Shown: piece by piece, positions 12,856-25,630 of the stretch
Numbering within the stretch: the first letter of the stretch is position 1
Layout: each line of letters starts with the position of its first letter
Notes under the pieces: generated by a model
What the model was told of the DNA's origin: nothing
The model's database searches: none
The model's input: the letters and a program-made list of their open reading frames with translations, nothing else
Made by a program: the position numbers and the translations under genes
Source of the DNA: Kudoa neothunni
Taxonomy: Eukaryota > Cnidaria
Direction of reading: 5' to 3'
Assembly (NCBI GenBank): GCA_964304625.1
Contig: OZ199840.1
Span: 744,001 to 808,000 of the forward strand
Length of the DNA: 64,000 nt

Positions 12856-13860
12856 TGTGTGATTCTTGTAAATATAGCATACGGAATTAATTAAGTCGAT
12901 CATTAATAAATTTCCAAGATTCATTATTTACAATAAATAATTATAATTTGTCTTTATAGACACTTTAAAACTGATAACATTAAAATCACATAACCCATTA
13001 TTTTTTTAAACTTCAAATAATGTGTAAACAATTTTTAGTGTACTTTAAAAATGAGGAATAATTATAATAGGAAAATTCTAAATAATAATATATACTTAAA
13101 AAAGAAAATAGTATTTTATTTCTCAAACATTTGTCATAGAGTCTAAATCAGTAGAAATATGCTTCTTTTAGAAATAGAAGAATTTACAGATAATTATTTT
13201 AAATAATTATAAATTTTATATGTAATCAACGTGGGTGATTCGTAGTTCGTTGTGTAGTGTAGTTTGTAATTTGAGAAAATGTCAAAAATTTAACTTACAC
13301 ATAATATTATAATAAATTATGTAATTTTAATCTATTTTAAACGATATTTTACCATTAAGAAAATAACTTATTAATGTCGAAAATGCTTAATTATGTTTTT
13401 AAGGATTATTTTTTAGTGAAGTGTAGTTCGTAAATGTTCTTACGGGTTGAAATTTTTGATTTCGATTAACGTCAGAATGTGAAAAGAGAAAATATTGAGT
13501 CAATAATTTAGAAGAGAAATATGAAATAATAATGTTTTTCCAATAACAAGCGAAGGCGTGGAACGGAAACAATATTGAAAAATACGATTAGATAATTGAT
13601 TTTGAAAGTGGTAGTAACTGTAACAAAGACCAAAATTTTCATACGTTCGATCACTGAGAAAGAAAAATTATTCCATTCAAAATTACCTCTCTCTCATTTG
13701 TCTGATTAGGACATTACTTGAAATATCATAATTTTCATAGTTATTAACATCAAACGGATATTGAACAAGAAGTACACAATATAATTGTCAGAAAACTTAA
13801 GAATATAACTATAACTAAATAATTTACCTCTAAGTAACATATTATAATTGATTTAAAGCA

Positions 13861-15332
13861 GGGTTCGTCAACGACAAGCCCAGGGAAGGGAGTCCACTTT
13901 AAAGTTCAGTTGTTTTTATTACTAGACATCCATTGTATTATTTACCTAATTCTTAGAATCAGTCTTCTCGACCCACAACGACAATTAATAGCAATATAAA
14001 CGAAGTTAATTAAATATTATTTCTTCTTTAACTAAATTTAAATGTGTAAAAAACAAAATATAGCCCAAAATATTCCCATAATTAGATTTCTTTCACATTT
14101 AAACTTATTAAACGGTACTTTTCTCATTGTGACGAATGGAAACGTATAATTATTATTTTTAAAGATTTTGAACCATCATATTGGTATATGAAATATTAAA
14201 TCCAATATAAATAAAATAAAGTTTATAACAGAATAACTGTAAAAAACAACATATTTTTATGAAAATATATAAAACGCCCGTTATTATTTTCTAGCGATAT
14301 CATCAAAATGTATTCTAATAAACTCAAAAACATATTTATCAAGCTGATTTTCAATTGTATTGTGTTAAATGCAATATATCTAAATGACTAAGATATATTC
14401 TGACCCGCTTTATTTTTTAAAAGGATTTTTCGGCCCTGTTTAAAAACATTTTATGGAATAATTTAATAAAACGGCGATCGTCCATACTGAATTGGGATTG
14501 GATATGAACTTGTAAATCTGTTGGAAACAAAAATGTTTCTTCTGGAGTCTTGGAATTTAATAATCATTTATATACCCGTTTAGTGCCTTTCCAAATTTGG
14601 TCCTAGATTAACGACCTTAAAATGAAAATGAGAAAGTTCTGATAAGTTTTAATCTTCAGATAATATTGAATATCGACCAGGAATCGATTAATTAGTGAAC
14701 GAAGATAGTTTGTTTTGTGCATTTGATAATTTAAATAATATCTCGTACAACGAAATCGTTGTCGAACCTGCCTAGAAAATTTATAATGAACTTATAGATC
14801 CAAATACCCTTTTAATGAAATTTATATTCTTGTCGAAAATTTTAAAATGTTTTTAAAAGGTGTTGGTTGCGAATTAAAACTCAAATCTTAAGTAAATAAT
14901 TATATTGGGAATATTCAAAAAATCTAAAATAATGGATTCTTCAAATAATTTTTATAAAATATTTAAAATTTCTGGTTTTCATTCAATTTTAATGTTGCCT
15001 GTGTACAGCATTATCACAAAAAACGTCACTAAAGAATAGATCTTAATTTTCTACGATTTCCAGGTGATTACAAATTATTAGTCATTTAATTTATGATAAT
15101 TTTTATTCCAATATTGCTCCCTCGCATCAATAAGATTAATAATAATTTTTTTTTCAATATTATTCACGAAGTTGTTAGGAAGTCAATGTCAATATATAAC
15201 GAAAGCTAGGATACTTAAAATAAAAAAATCAAATAAAAGAAAAATTGTATATTGCTAATTAACGAAGAATTTTAGTTTAGATGTAATAAGAGAGATATAT
15301 GTTTTTTTAGATAACGGTTGAACTATTCAAAT
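13861..15332. repeat. T-gene downstream region, copy 1
   Basis: Three-way repeat with 36,561-37,977 and 54,421-55,858. Part 13,920-14,260 is diverged from the other two copies, which are identical to each other there; the rest is similar in all three. Contains a degraded coding-like stretch at 14,696-15,036. No intact gene. Confidence 0.85.
14696..15036 (+). other. Degraded coding-like stretch, present three times
   Basis: Plus-strand reading gives protein-like text such as VNEDSLFCAFDNLNNISYNE, later IYNELIDPNTLL and FKISGFHSILML, but with stops in between. The same stretch occurs at about 37,395-37,730 and 55,260-55,605. Probably a transposon relic. No family assigned. Confidence 0.25.
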
Positions 15333-16110
15333 TTACGGTGTGTTGGCACGACGAGTCAATGTGACTTCCACTCTTCGAGGGTCGGAAATGTCTCGCATTT
15401 TCGAACGGGTCAATTTTTGGTTACCTTTAAGGTCATTAAAGGCTGCAGATGAAAATATAATACCTTGTACGTTGTTTTCTTGAGGATTTGTATCACCCAA
15501 AAATCTGTCCTTTAAATATAATAGGGCCATAATATCATTGATTGGTGAATAATTTTGGTTAGAAAATGGGTCCACAGCCTCTTGGAATTCATTACCAATT
15601 AATTGATTGCTTTGAAGTTCATCGTGGCTGACTTGTAAATCAGGCGTATCATTTCCAACATTTATGGTGGACGTTGTTTGGACTGATTCCTATAACGTAG
15701 ACAAAATTATGACGTGTGGATAGCAATCGAATTTACAGTTGTGGAAGTTTGAGTAGGATCACTACTGACACTTGATGTGGACGTGGATGTAGATGTGGAT
15801 GTGGATGTGGATGTGGATGTGGGTGTAGATGTGGATGTGGATGTAGGTGTGGTCGTGGATGTAGATGTAGATGCGGGTGTAGATGTCGATGTAGACGTAG
15901 GTGTGGACGTGGATGTAGATGTAGAGGATAGTTCAGCTTCCAAGTCATCAGTTTGTGGATCTATTTGTTTTATTTATAAGTAGGGCATGTAATTTTTGGC
16001 TCCTTATGCATAGAGGAGATTATATGCAGGTCTGCACAAACATCTCAAAGCCGAAAAATACTAATCAACATTATAAAGTATATCATAAAATTATATTTCA
16101 GTTTCACCAT
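15333..16110 (-). CDS. Secreted mucin-like protein T1 (3 exons, 209 aa)
   Basis: Exons on the minus strand: 16110-16062, 15960-15737, 15689-15333; introns about 101 and 47 nt; total 630 nt, phases 1 and 0. Exon 1 starts MVKLKYNF and is a hydrophobic signal peptide. Exon 2 begins NPQTDDLEAEL and becomes an array of Thr-Ser dipeptides with occasional Pro and Ala, a typical O-glycosylation substrate. Exon 3 encodes a non-repetitive tail containing a PINDIMALLYLKDRFLGD segment and a basic end (DPRRVEVTLTRR). The tail is shared by T2 and T3. No transmembrane helix after the signal, so probably secreted or wall-associated. The tail domain is not one I recognise. The plus-strand Asp-Val reading of the array is a shadow. 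Confidence 0.7.
15771..15928. repeat. 6-bp-based coding array of T1
   Basis: Imperfect GATGTG / GATGTA / GATGTC hexamers on the plus strand; read on the minus strand as alternating Thr and Ser codons with Pro and Ala interruptions. Confidence 0.9.
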
Positions 16111-18728
16111 TTTAATATAATTATAAGACCATTGAGATTTTTCCTCTCGAAAGAGATATTCTCTCCCCTGAAAGAACGTGCCTAATATTAAAATTTTAAA
16201 TGCGATTGAAGACAACGGTAATTTTAAGGATTCATAAAAACTGTTGGCAAGTATATTTTGCTGAAATATTTATTCTAAACAACGTGAATAAATGTTTTTC
16301 AACAAAAGTTTTAGCATTTGTATGTAATCGTGCTGTATTGCATTATTTTTAGGAAAAACTTATGAGTCTTCTGTAATTATCTGTTATTTTAAATGGTAAT
16401 CCACCATACTCCACAGTGGAATTAAGATAAATCATTATTTTTTGATTTTTACGATCTTTAAATAACAAAATAGGGCCAGGAGAGACATTCTTTTACGATT
16501 CTACCGTTGAATGATGCTTCGATAATGCATCGTTTCTGCACACGGTTTTGTACACCACATAAACTTGTCGTACTTGTAAAAAAATTCATTTAAATAACTT
16601 AGAAATTAACATAATCCTAATATAAATATCCAAATCGCATATTTTTCATCCTATTCTTATTAGGGCGCGCTTTTCGAAACAATTCGAAAAAATAAATGTC
16701 GAACCAAATTAATAACATCTACGGTATAAATCGATTGAAATCAAAAATAGCATTTCCGATTTATAAGGTTTCATGAGATCGTGTATAAATTTGATTGATT
16801 CTGAGTGTTTTAAGGAGTACGTTAAAGTATCTCATAAAAACTTAGAGTCATTAAAAATTTTGATTTTTCCTGATTGAAATTCCAGAACAAAGATTGAGTT
16901 TATATCGAATATATTTATTCGACTGCATTCATTTAATTTAACTATAAAATAGAATAAATTTTTATTTGCATTTATTCTCGTTAAAATGTTTAATTAGTTG
17001 TTGTTAAAATTAATTTTGGTGTAATCGTTTTGTGAATTATATTTTAATATCGATTTTGTTGCAAAAGCCTGCCAATTACTGAATTAAACGAAGGATGGTA
17101 TCTTTAAGTAGCTAATTAAAAAATTAATATATTTTCGTCGTATAACATCTTGAGTATTACTATATAATTTCATATTTTACTAGTATTTAGGTTAAGTTCA
17201 TATTGTTTAAAAATATGTTGCAAACAAAAATAAATATTAATTAATTAAAGAAGTAAATAATTTAATCATTATTGCATCTCAATTTACTTCTTGGAATTTT
17301 AAAAATATAAAGAACTTTTTATCCTATCAATAAATTTGACATTTTTCCTGAAATTATCGTATAAATAATTATTTCTGTAGAAACTACTGTCTGTATTTAA
17401 TATTCTCCCGAGCTACATTTTTATATTGTAAACTACAAACTTTTATTTCGTATACTTTTCTTATAAAGTTTAAAAAGCCATTAAAAATTCGCGGTGAATA
17501 TCATTTAAATTGATTTTTATTTTATATAATAAATAATGTTAATTTTAGCTTCTTTCAATTTTTATTAAATAATATTAAAATATTATTTATTCAGAAAGTT
17601 TGATGACATTTTTTTGAGAAGGAATTTATGCTAGTATATAATGAACGCATTTCCTCTATGAAATAAGACATTCAAAGTAGAGTGTAAATGAGGTCCATGT
17701 CAAAAGCTTCTAAATAATTTTATATAACTTATTCATATAGTATTATATTAGAGAATCATTGAAAAACATTAAATAATTGTTTTTTACTTTATATTGTTAT
17801 GTTAAGAGAACATTATGTAAGAATGGAGCATAAAAAATATCTGTTATATATAAATAAAAATATTGATATATTCAAATTAAAGATAAATTTAATTTTTATA
17901 AATTAATGACTTTTTAAATATAAAAAATTGTGAAACAATTTAGATTGTGCTAGCTATAAGTTGCATTTTTGTTTCTCAGAATAATAATCAATAAAAATTA
18001 TGGCTTTTAATTATATAAATAAAATATAATTAAACTATATTCTTTTAATTATCATAAAAAGCACTAAAAAATAATTGTAATCTGCGGACAAAAAAACAAA
18101 AGTATTTTTGTTGTACTTTTTTAATGGAGGAATTAATTCAACATCTTAGAGGTGGAAAAATTGACAATTATAAGTCTTTTAATGATTGTATTTAAAAAAA
18201 ATATTTAATTGTTAGTAAAATTAGGTACCATGTTATATACACATATTTATTAATATTACAATAATCAAAAATACGTAATTAAACCTTCTAACCATAATTT
18301 ACACTAACGCACCATGAGGTAAGAAATAATATTATTACAAATCAAATAATAATCCAAAATAATGATAATTCATAATTTAACAATAAAATCAAAGATTACC
18401 TTGTGTCATTTTAGATGTTATTTAAATTTATTGATTATTTTAACATTATATATCTTTCGTGATCAATAAAATAAAAAATTTACGTTAAAATAAAGAATAC
18501 GTAAAATATAATAATAATCTTTTGTTAAAATATTAACAATTATTTTTGACGAATAATACTCAGGATATTTCAAATATCATATAATTTGACTAACAATTAC
18601 TTTATAACGGTATTATAATTTTTAATAGATTTCTTTTTATTATTAAATTATTATTATTTAATATTATATATTAAATTTATAAAATATTTATTTGAATTAA
18701 GAATATAAAAATTAAATATCTCTTAAAC

Positions 18729-19548
18729 TTAATCAATTTGGTCCACTCGATGCATTAAAGAAATTCTGATAAACTCTACCCTATCTACGAGGATTGGTTA
18801 AAACAACTCATTTAGTATAATTTTAATCCCTCCAAAATGAATTCATACCTCCGAATTTTATGTTATTAGAATTAAGATAATTATTGAAATTTCGAATGCA
18901 CATATTTTTTAGTTGAACTAATTGTCGTTCCTAAAATATATCACATATATAAACATTTATATTTAAATTACTTTGTTTGTAATTTGAGATCGAATACTTT
19001 CTTGAGATAAAAGGAAAAGCATTATCATCTACATCCAAACTTGTTTTAGGAGAAAAATAATCATATACCTCACAAATAACATCAGTTATGGACTTTTTAA
19101 AATTAATAACTAAACAATTATGTTTGATTTACTAAATTAATTTAATAAATCTACTTTTGTTATTTATGCAATGGGCATTTCTGCCGCATACAATTCGAGT
19201 TCTTATTTCATTAAATCCTGCCACTGGGCGTTCACTGAGGTCATTGCACATTTGACTCTATTAAAATTTGAAACAAAAGTATTATTATGAACTTTACAAG
19301 GGTTGGGTTAATTGAGACAAGCATTTCACTGTAATTAGCGTATATATATTTCAAATGATCGAACGATGTTCTCGTTAAACAAACCTAAAGACAAACGTAA
19401 ACTACATTTTTTGGGACTATAAACCTCAGTACAATTGTCTCTAAAAACGGGGATTTCTGTTGGAGCACATGTTACACTAAGCACTAAAAACATTAATGAC
19501 GTATATGATACAATGTTTACACAAAATTAGAAAATATATGCTTAACAT
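18729..19548 (-). CDS. S-family protein A2, signal-peptide exon shifted
   Basis: Near-copy of A1 in unit 2 with the same seven-exon plan. Exons 2-7 are open in the homologous frame, with exon lengths of 87, 103, 57 and 82 nt kept in exons 2, 3, 5 and 6. Exon 1 (19,548-19,425) lacks 2 nt in the signal peptide relative to A1, so translation from the first ATG soon stops. An internal ATG just downstream restores the frame but leaves only about ten hydrophobic residues before the mature part. Either a short signal is used or A2 is a fresh pseudogene. Exon 5 and the second half of exon 2 differ strongly from A1, while exon 7 and the flanks are nearly identical. Confidence 0.65.
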
Positions 19549-20435
19549 CTCAACTAATGCAGTATTTTTTAATATTAATTCAAACACAACGCTTTTATAC
19601 TAGTTTATTGATTAAATCACTTCTTTATTATATCTTTTGTTTAAAATATGTAATATATTAATTATCTTTGTGATAATTATTTTTTTTATCATTATTTATA
19701 TTAAATATATAACAATTATTTGTTCAACTCTAAATTTTTTTCTTTTGAAATGATAATTCATTATATCTGTAAATAATCAATACTTATTGTAATATTAGTA
19801 GATAATAATCGTAATAATATATTTAACGATGGAGAATGGATCGCAATTATTATATATACAAGATAGCTCCTGTATTGGGTTTAATTTATTATTTACGTAT
19901 TATTTTAATTTTGTTATATTATAAGAATTACGTGATTTTAATAGGTAAATTATATCGGAACAACTATTATTAAAAAACATAATTATTTGTTTATAGAATT
20001 ACATTGAAAATTAATAATTGAAATCAGCTAGTAATATTTTTGTTTTTTATAAGAAAAATTAATTTATGAAAGAGGTTTTTTTACTTTTTTGGGGGTTAAT
20101 TAATATGTGAACATATGTAATCCTGGAAAATAAGATCATATTGTATTCATAAAAAAAGTTGTTTAAAACAACAATACACGTTAAATTTCGTTCATGTTGC
20201 AAATCACTAATGTAAATATTTGTCCTCTGTTATAATAGAATGATATTATTTTAACATAGAAGTAATTTATTATTTAACTGAGTTACTAATAGTGACGTAG
20301 GTGAATTTCACACATATTATTGTAATCTATAAGATTCGTTTTTAATCTACCTATCAATCATCTCTCTTTATATATCTATATATCTATCTATCTATATATA
20401 TATATATATATATACATATTATTACATAAACGGTT

Positions 20436-21038
20436 ATGTCTTCTTGCCCTAATATTGGAGCAGTGACGAACATCCAGTTATTCAACGGAAATGATGTGGA
20501 ATCTTGGGTAGCAAAGTTTAATTTGCTCTTACTCCATAAAAATGTTCCGGAAGACAGATGGTCATTGAATTTATTGGTGTCGCTATCTGTAGAGGTGTTC
20601 ATAGTGGTTAATGAAGGAGGATATGGATTGAATTCGCCATATGGAGATGTCAGAGAATTACTCCTTGCGAGATACGGCAAAATTAGAGACTCGTACGTAG
20701 CCCAGCGGGAATTTTTCAACTGTATACATCAGGTCACCCAATCCCTCATAGAATTTGCACCGCAAATTCGAAGAAAGGGGAAGGAAGCCTTCAACTCACT
20801 ATCGCATGTTCAGCTGGAAGGTATACTCAAAAACCAGTTCATCCATGGTGGTCGTTCGGCCGAGACCATAAAGAATCTACTGGTTAAAGGTCCAGAGAAA
20901 TTTCAAGAATCGTATGAACTTGCTCAAAAGCTTGAATTTGCTGCAAAGAAGAAACATATATTTACGGATGATGATAAGCATGTGGTAGACGTTATGGCGG
21001 TCAAAAAAGAAAGTACCCTTGATATGATATTGAGATAA
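20436..21038 (+). CDS. gag-like ORF of gypsy 1
   Basis: Open for 200 codons from MSSCPNIGAV. Helical gag core with no stops. The zinc-knuckle box follows after the stop at 21,078-21,119 and reads CFNCGKTGYYKKDC, so the His of the usual C-x2-C-x4-H-x4-C is Tyr. The start lies in the terminal direct repeat, so the original start may have been further upstream. Confidence 0.6.
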   Translation: MSSCPNIGAVTNIQLFNGNDVESWVAKFNLLLLHKNVPEDRWSLNLLVSLSVEVFIVVNEGGYGLNSPYGDVRELLLARYGKIRDSYVAQREFFNCIHQVTQSLIEFAPQIRRKGKEAFNSLSHVQLEGILKNQFIHGGRSAETIKNLLVKGPEKFQESYELAQKLEFAAKKKHIFTDDDKHVVDVMAVKKESTLDMILR

Positions 21039-21118
21039 TTGGAGTCGATGGATTTGAAATCTAAGTGAAAAGTCAATTGTTTCAACTGCGGTAAAACAGG
21101 ATACTATAAAAAGGATTG

Positions 21119-24100
21119 TTATAAAAGATCTATTATGAATGTTTCCGGCTCGTGTTTGTTGTTTTTGTCGATTGAAATGGAAAATTTTCGCATGAGGTGA
21201 ATGGTAGACACGGGATCGCAATCAAGTATTACAAACTGAAACCTTTATAAAAGGCTTAACACCAGAGACATGAGGACTACATCCACTAAATTAATCTCGG
21301 TATGTTGTGACACATTATCGTTGAAGGGTGTTACGAATTTGATGATCCGATGTGGAAATATAATCTTGAGAAAAGAATTCGTTGTTGTTCCTAACCTAGT
21401 TTATGAATGCATCATCGGGATATACACTCTTCGACTTCTGGATTTCTCGTTTATGGTGGGAAATTCATGTTTGATAACCCTTGATAATGATATAATTAAT
21501 AATGTCAAGAATATATTCTTACAACTAAAAGGGACCGACGTAAAAACTGTTCTTCATGAAATAGATACGGACGTACATAAGCCGATTAAAGATTTTAGAA
21601 GACGAATACCCTTCCACTAACGTGAACTAATGGAACGTTTGATATAAGAGATGTCGGAAAACAACATGATAGAAAAATCGTCGTCAGAATGGGTCTTCAA
21701 CGCAGTGGTTGTACCTAAAAAGAGTGGAAAATATCGTCTTTGTGTTGACTACAAGAAGTCAAATGCAATTACGACTAAAAACTCATACTCGCTTCCACGA
21801 ATTGACGATATTTTCGTTATGCCAGGGAATGCAAAATATTTCTCCGTCTTGGACTTATAGGATGGATACCACAATGTACCCGTAGCGGCGGATGATAAAA
21901 TGAAAACGGCTTTCGATGATGTGGATGGAATTTACCATTAAAAAAATGCCATTTGGATTGTGCAACGCACCTGCTACTTTCCAAAGACTTATGAACATCG
22001 TATTAGAAAAATTTATAGGCACTACTTACCTTTTGTATCTTGATGATGTTATTGTGATTGGAAAAAACTTGGAGTAACATAAAAAGATGTCGATGACATC
22101 ATGATGACGTTAAAAGAATCAGAATTGAATATAAATTTAGAAAAATCTATGTTTTCTCAACAAGAGATTAAATTCTTGGGACATTTAATTAGCGATGAGG
22201 GAATCAAACCCGACCCCTCCAAAACTGATACAATCCAAAATCGGCCAATACCTAAAAATACTAAAGAAGTATAGAGATTCTTGGGTCTCGTAAATTATTA
22301 ACGGAAATTTGTGGAAAAATTCTCCGAAATATCGATTCCCTTGTACAATTTATTAAAAAACGGAATTACCTGGAATTGGTCAACTCAATGTAACGAATGC
22401 TTTGAGAATCTCTAAAAGTAATTGTCGAACCAGTCATACTGATGTTTCCTGACTGGAAGGAGCCATTTGTACTGGACAGGGATGCATATAACACATCAAT
22501 TAGTGGTGTTCTTTCCCAGTTGATTGACGGAAAAGAGAAGGTTATCGCGTTTGGAAGTAGAAGCTAAAGTTCTAGATAAAAGAATTATTGCACCACAAGG
22601 AAAGCTTCTCGCATTAGTTCATTTTGTAAAATATTACAAAGCATATTTGATTGGTAAAAAATTTTTGATACACACAGACCACAACGCCATTAATTGGTTT
22701 CTTTCGTTTAAGAACCCCGAGGGTCAAGTAGCATGCTGGCTGGAACAATTAGCTGAGTTCGAATTTGATATAATTCATCGTTCCGGAAAGTTACGTACCA
22801 ACGCAGATTTCGTATTGCGGATACCAACAAATTCAAATTTAATTTCGGCAACAAAAATATGTGGTATGGAGGAAAATGTAAAAAAAACTAGCAAAGGAAA
22901 GACATTGTTATAAAAACAGTTATCGATTGGTTTAAATCTAATTCTATACCAGTAACAGTACCAAAAAATGTGTGCAAAGAGTTGAGAACCTTTTGGATGC
23001 TACGTGAAAGTTTAAAACTTGTGGACGATATCCTTTATCGACTGTACGTTGACGAACACAAAAAAATTGAAACGCTCCGACTAGTGGTACCAACAATCCT
23101 AAAAAGAGATGTACTAAAGTATGCTCACGATGTGAATACAACTGGACATTTGGGCCACAATAAAGTGACGGATAAACTGATGAGACATTTCTTTTGGCCG
23201 TTCCAAAGTAAAGACATACGGAATTGGTGCGTATCTTGTGAGGAATATAGCACGAGGAACAGAATATCAAAGAAATTTGTGGTCAAACTTGACACTAAAA
23301 TATATTCATACCCAATGTAAAGAGTTGCTATAGACATAGTTGGACCCTCAAAATACTACAGAAAAGGGCAACAGGTTTATCTGCGTATTTCAGGATTATT
23401 TCACAATGTGACCCGAGGCATTCCCTGTAGAAGATCAGATGGAGTCTACAATTCTACACAAACTAGTAAAAAAGTTATTAGTCGATTTGGAATCCCTCAC
23501 TCTCTTCACAGTGATCAAGGACGAATTTTGAATCTTGAATATTTAAAGAAATGTGCCGAGTAATGCAAATTGAGAAAACACGAACCTGTCCATATAATCC
23601 AAATTCCGATGGCATGGTTGAACGTCTAATTAGAACCATCATAGACATGGTTAGCAAATTTTCAGAAAATACAAGCAATTAGGATGACGTAGTACCTCTT
23701 ATTATGATGGCATATCGGTCTTCAGTCCATTCAGCCTCTAAATTCTCCCGAATTATTTGATGCTCGGAAGAGAAGTAAAGTCACCATTGGACTTGGTATT
23801 AAATACTGATCAAATAAATTGCACTCTCCAATATTACACCCGAAAGATCATAAAGGATCTACGATTGGCTCATCGATTAGCTAATGAAAATATGTTAATA
23901 GATTTAGAGAAAACAAAGGCAAGATATAATAAGCGTACTTATGGGACCCCATATAACATTGATGACAAAGTATGGGTTGATATCCCAGTAAGGAGAAGCA
24001 AGCTGGATCAATTTTACGAAGGACCATAGACTGTAAAACAGAATATATCTGACTCGGTAAATCGACTAGAACGGGATGGAAAGGTTATGATAACGAATTT

Positions 24101-24135
24101 CGACAAAATGAAACCATTTGTGGAGCGGAGGAGTA
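21119..24135 (+). pseudogene. pol of gypsy 1, many stops and shifts
   Basis: Protease motif VDTGSQSS near 21,205. Reverse transcriptase with RLCVDYKK (about 21,730) and the catalytic YLDDV box near 22,035. RNase H with LDRDAYNTSISGVLSQ (about 22,475) and HTDHNAINW (about 22,670). Integrase zinc-binding HLGHNK..CVSCEEY (23,140-23,250), core Asp blocks IDIVGP (about 23,330) and LHSDQG (about 23,505), and the Glu block VERLIRT (about 23,620). At least six in-frame stops or shifts across the region. Dead. Confidence 0.8.
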
Positions 24136-24177
24136 TTCTAAGCGCTGAACCAAGTTTTCCTTTTAAAGGGGGTAGAG

Positions 24178-24343
24178 TGTTGAGGCCTCTGGAAGATCCT
24201 ATATGATGATAGAACCATATAGCGCCCTATGGAATAGAACAGAGGCATCTAGATTGTTCTAGAAGTATAACAACTTTATATATACTACTGGTAGTATGTT
24301 TGGGGATTATTGTTACATAAACGGTTATGTTTTCTTGCCCTTA
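24178..24343 (+). repeat. 3' LTR of gypsy 1
   Basis: Begins TGTTGAGGCCTCTGG directly after a polypurine tract. Its last 30 bp (TTACATAAACGGTTATGT.TTC..) recur at 20,419-20,451, the only trace of a 5' LTR. Confidence 0.6.
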
Positions 24344-24361
24344 TATATATATATATATATA

Positions 24362-25482
24362 TAACGCTGAAGTGTCCGTGTGTGTGTCGGCATGTACACA
24401 TGTGCAATAAAATTTTTTAGAAATCACCACGTTTCAAAAAATGTTTAGATCGTTTCCATACTATTAAATATTACAGAAGTATTCAGTAAATTGTGATTTT
24501 GTCGCTTCAAAGATTTTTAAACAGCTTACTTGAGTTCAACAATAGGATTAATACCTGCTGATGATCGGTTGAAGTTAAATTCCCTCCTTATAAACTTTAT
24601 CAAATTTAAATTAAGTGATCTCATCTGACGTTTTATATCATGTTAGCGTGTATATTTATGGTTTTGTGCAAATACACTCCTTATTTGTGGAGTTTAAACG
24701 TATATGACTTGATAAGTATATTTTAAAAATTCTATAAATTGTTTAAAATATGAGAAAAAGTATATGTTTGCATTTTTAATAACGATTAGACGAGAAATTC
24801 TATAATCAGATAGATTGTAGCTTTATAATACAAGCACCATGTCCGTAGATTTCATTAAAATCTTCCCTTATAATGAACTTACATTGTTTAACTTCAATGC
24901 AGATGGTTGTACCCTTTCCTCATCTAATTATATAAATTATTTATGTTGATATTGAAGCGATTTTTAGTTGATTATATTGGAAAAGTGCTCTAATGTTTTC
25001 CCCGGGCCAAACGATGCTAATTTTAGAAATATCAATTAATTTTCGTACGTTTTGTTCTATCTCTATTACTTTTTTTATTTTTTTCTCTCAAAAAGTTAGT
25101 GGTTCCACAGTTACCGAACCGGGCCAGAATTCGACTTTCGAAAATCCCCCGGATCAAAAAATAACGTTTTAGATAACACTTTAACGGTATTTAAATAATT
25201 CGGGAATGATAAAAATACGACACTGACAATAAATTATTTAGCGTTGGTGACGGGCCACGAGATTTTTAAAAGAACAGCGGGATTTGTACTTTCCTTCACA
25301 GAAATGATCATAATTTAAATTTCGCTAATCCAAATCGTTAAAAGTGTGTCATTTAAAAATTTTTAGTTATTTTTCATCTATGGGTTAATTTGTAACTTAA
25401 ATATATTTTATGAATTTTATTAAAAAATACATCTTTGCGAAATCTTCCCCAAGCAACGGTGGGCAGTTCGCGCTAGTGTATA
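24362..25482. mobile_element. Second copy of the Helentron/DINE-like element
   Basis: Unit 2 copy of 3,884-4,985, nearly identical. It has a short extra segment near 24,438 and one fewer TG repeat. Gained by duplication, not by a fresh insertion. Confidence 0.4.
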
Positions 25483-25630
25483 TAAAGTTCTTATGTCTGT
25501 TAGTGTGTGTGTTTGCAGCAGTCAATACGCATGTGCTTTGGAGAAACTTTATTTAAATACAACCTTTAGTTCGTGTTTGAATAGATGATACAATTAATAA
25601 AAATCGTTCATTTACTTAGAAGTTCAAGTA

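Larger units (their letters stand above)
8343..13860. repeat. Segmental duplication, unit 1 middle arm
   Basis: Matches 27,934-36,560 at roughly 99.5 percent or better by eye, with scattered substitutions, apart from the 3.1-kb F2 gene present only in unit 2. Holds the Tigger fragment, the orphan F exon and the 12,538 frame. No other gene seen at 8,343-10,409, 11,252-12,199 or 12,856-13,860. Confidence 0.95.
20415..24345 (+). mobile_element. Ty3/gypsy retrotransposon 1, decayed
   Basis: Order gag, protease, reverse transcriptase, RNase H, integrase identifies a Ty3/gypsy element. It lies inside a TA/TATC microsatellite that is short and unbroken in unit 1 (3,870-3,884). A 3' LTR follows a purine tract AAAGGGGGTAGAG, but at the 5' side only about 30 bp matching the 3' LTR end remains (20,419-20,451). 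The insertion postdates the unit duplication or was lost from unit 1. Confidence 0.85.

Noticed and set aside
13210-13460. Regulatory repeat built on the recurring motif around AGTGTAGTTCGTA / AGTGTAGTTTGTAA
   Set aside because: Occurs twice per copy in three duplicated copies, but with no defined ends or symmetry; I cannot separate function from simple duplication.
15777-15983. Plus-strand Asp-Val repeat proteins at the three hexamer arrays, and the Cys-rich or His-Pro readings of the same DNA
   Set aside because: Other frames of the Thr/Ser arrays. Only the minus-strand Thr/Ser frame joins through a conserved 47-nt intron to a conserved tail and a signal peptide.
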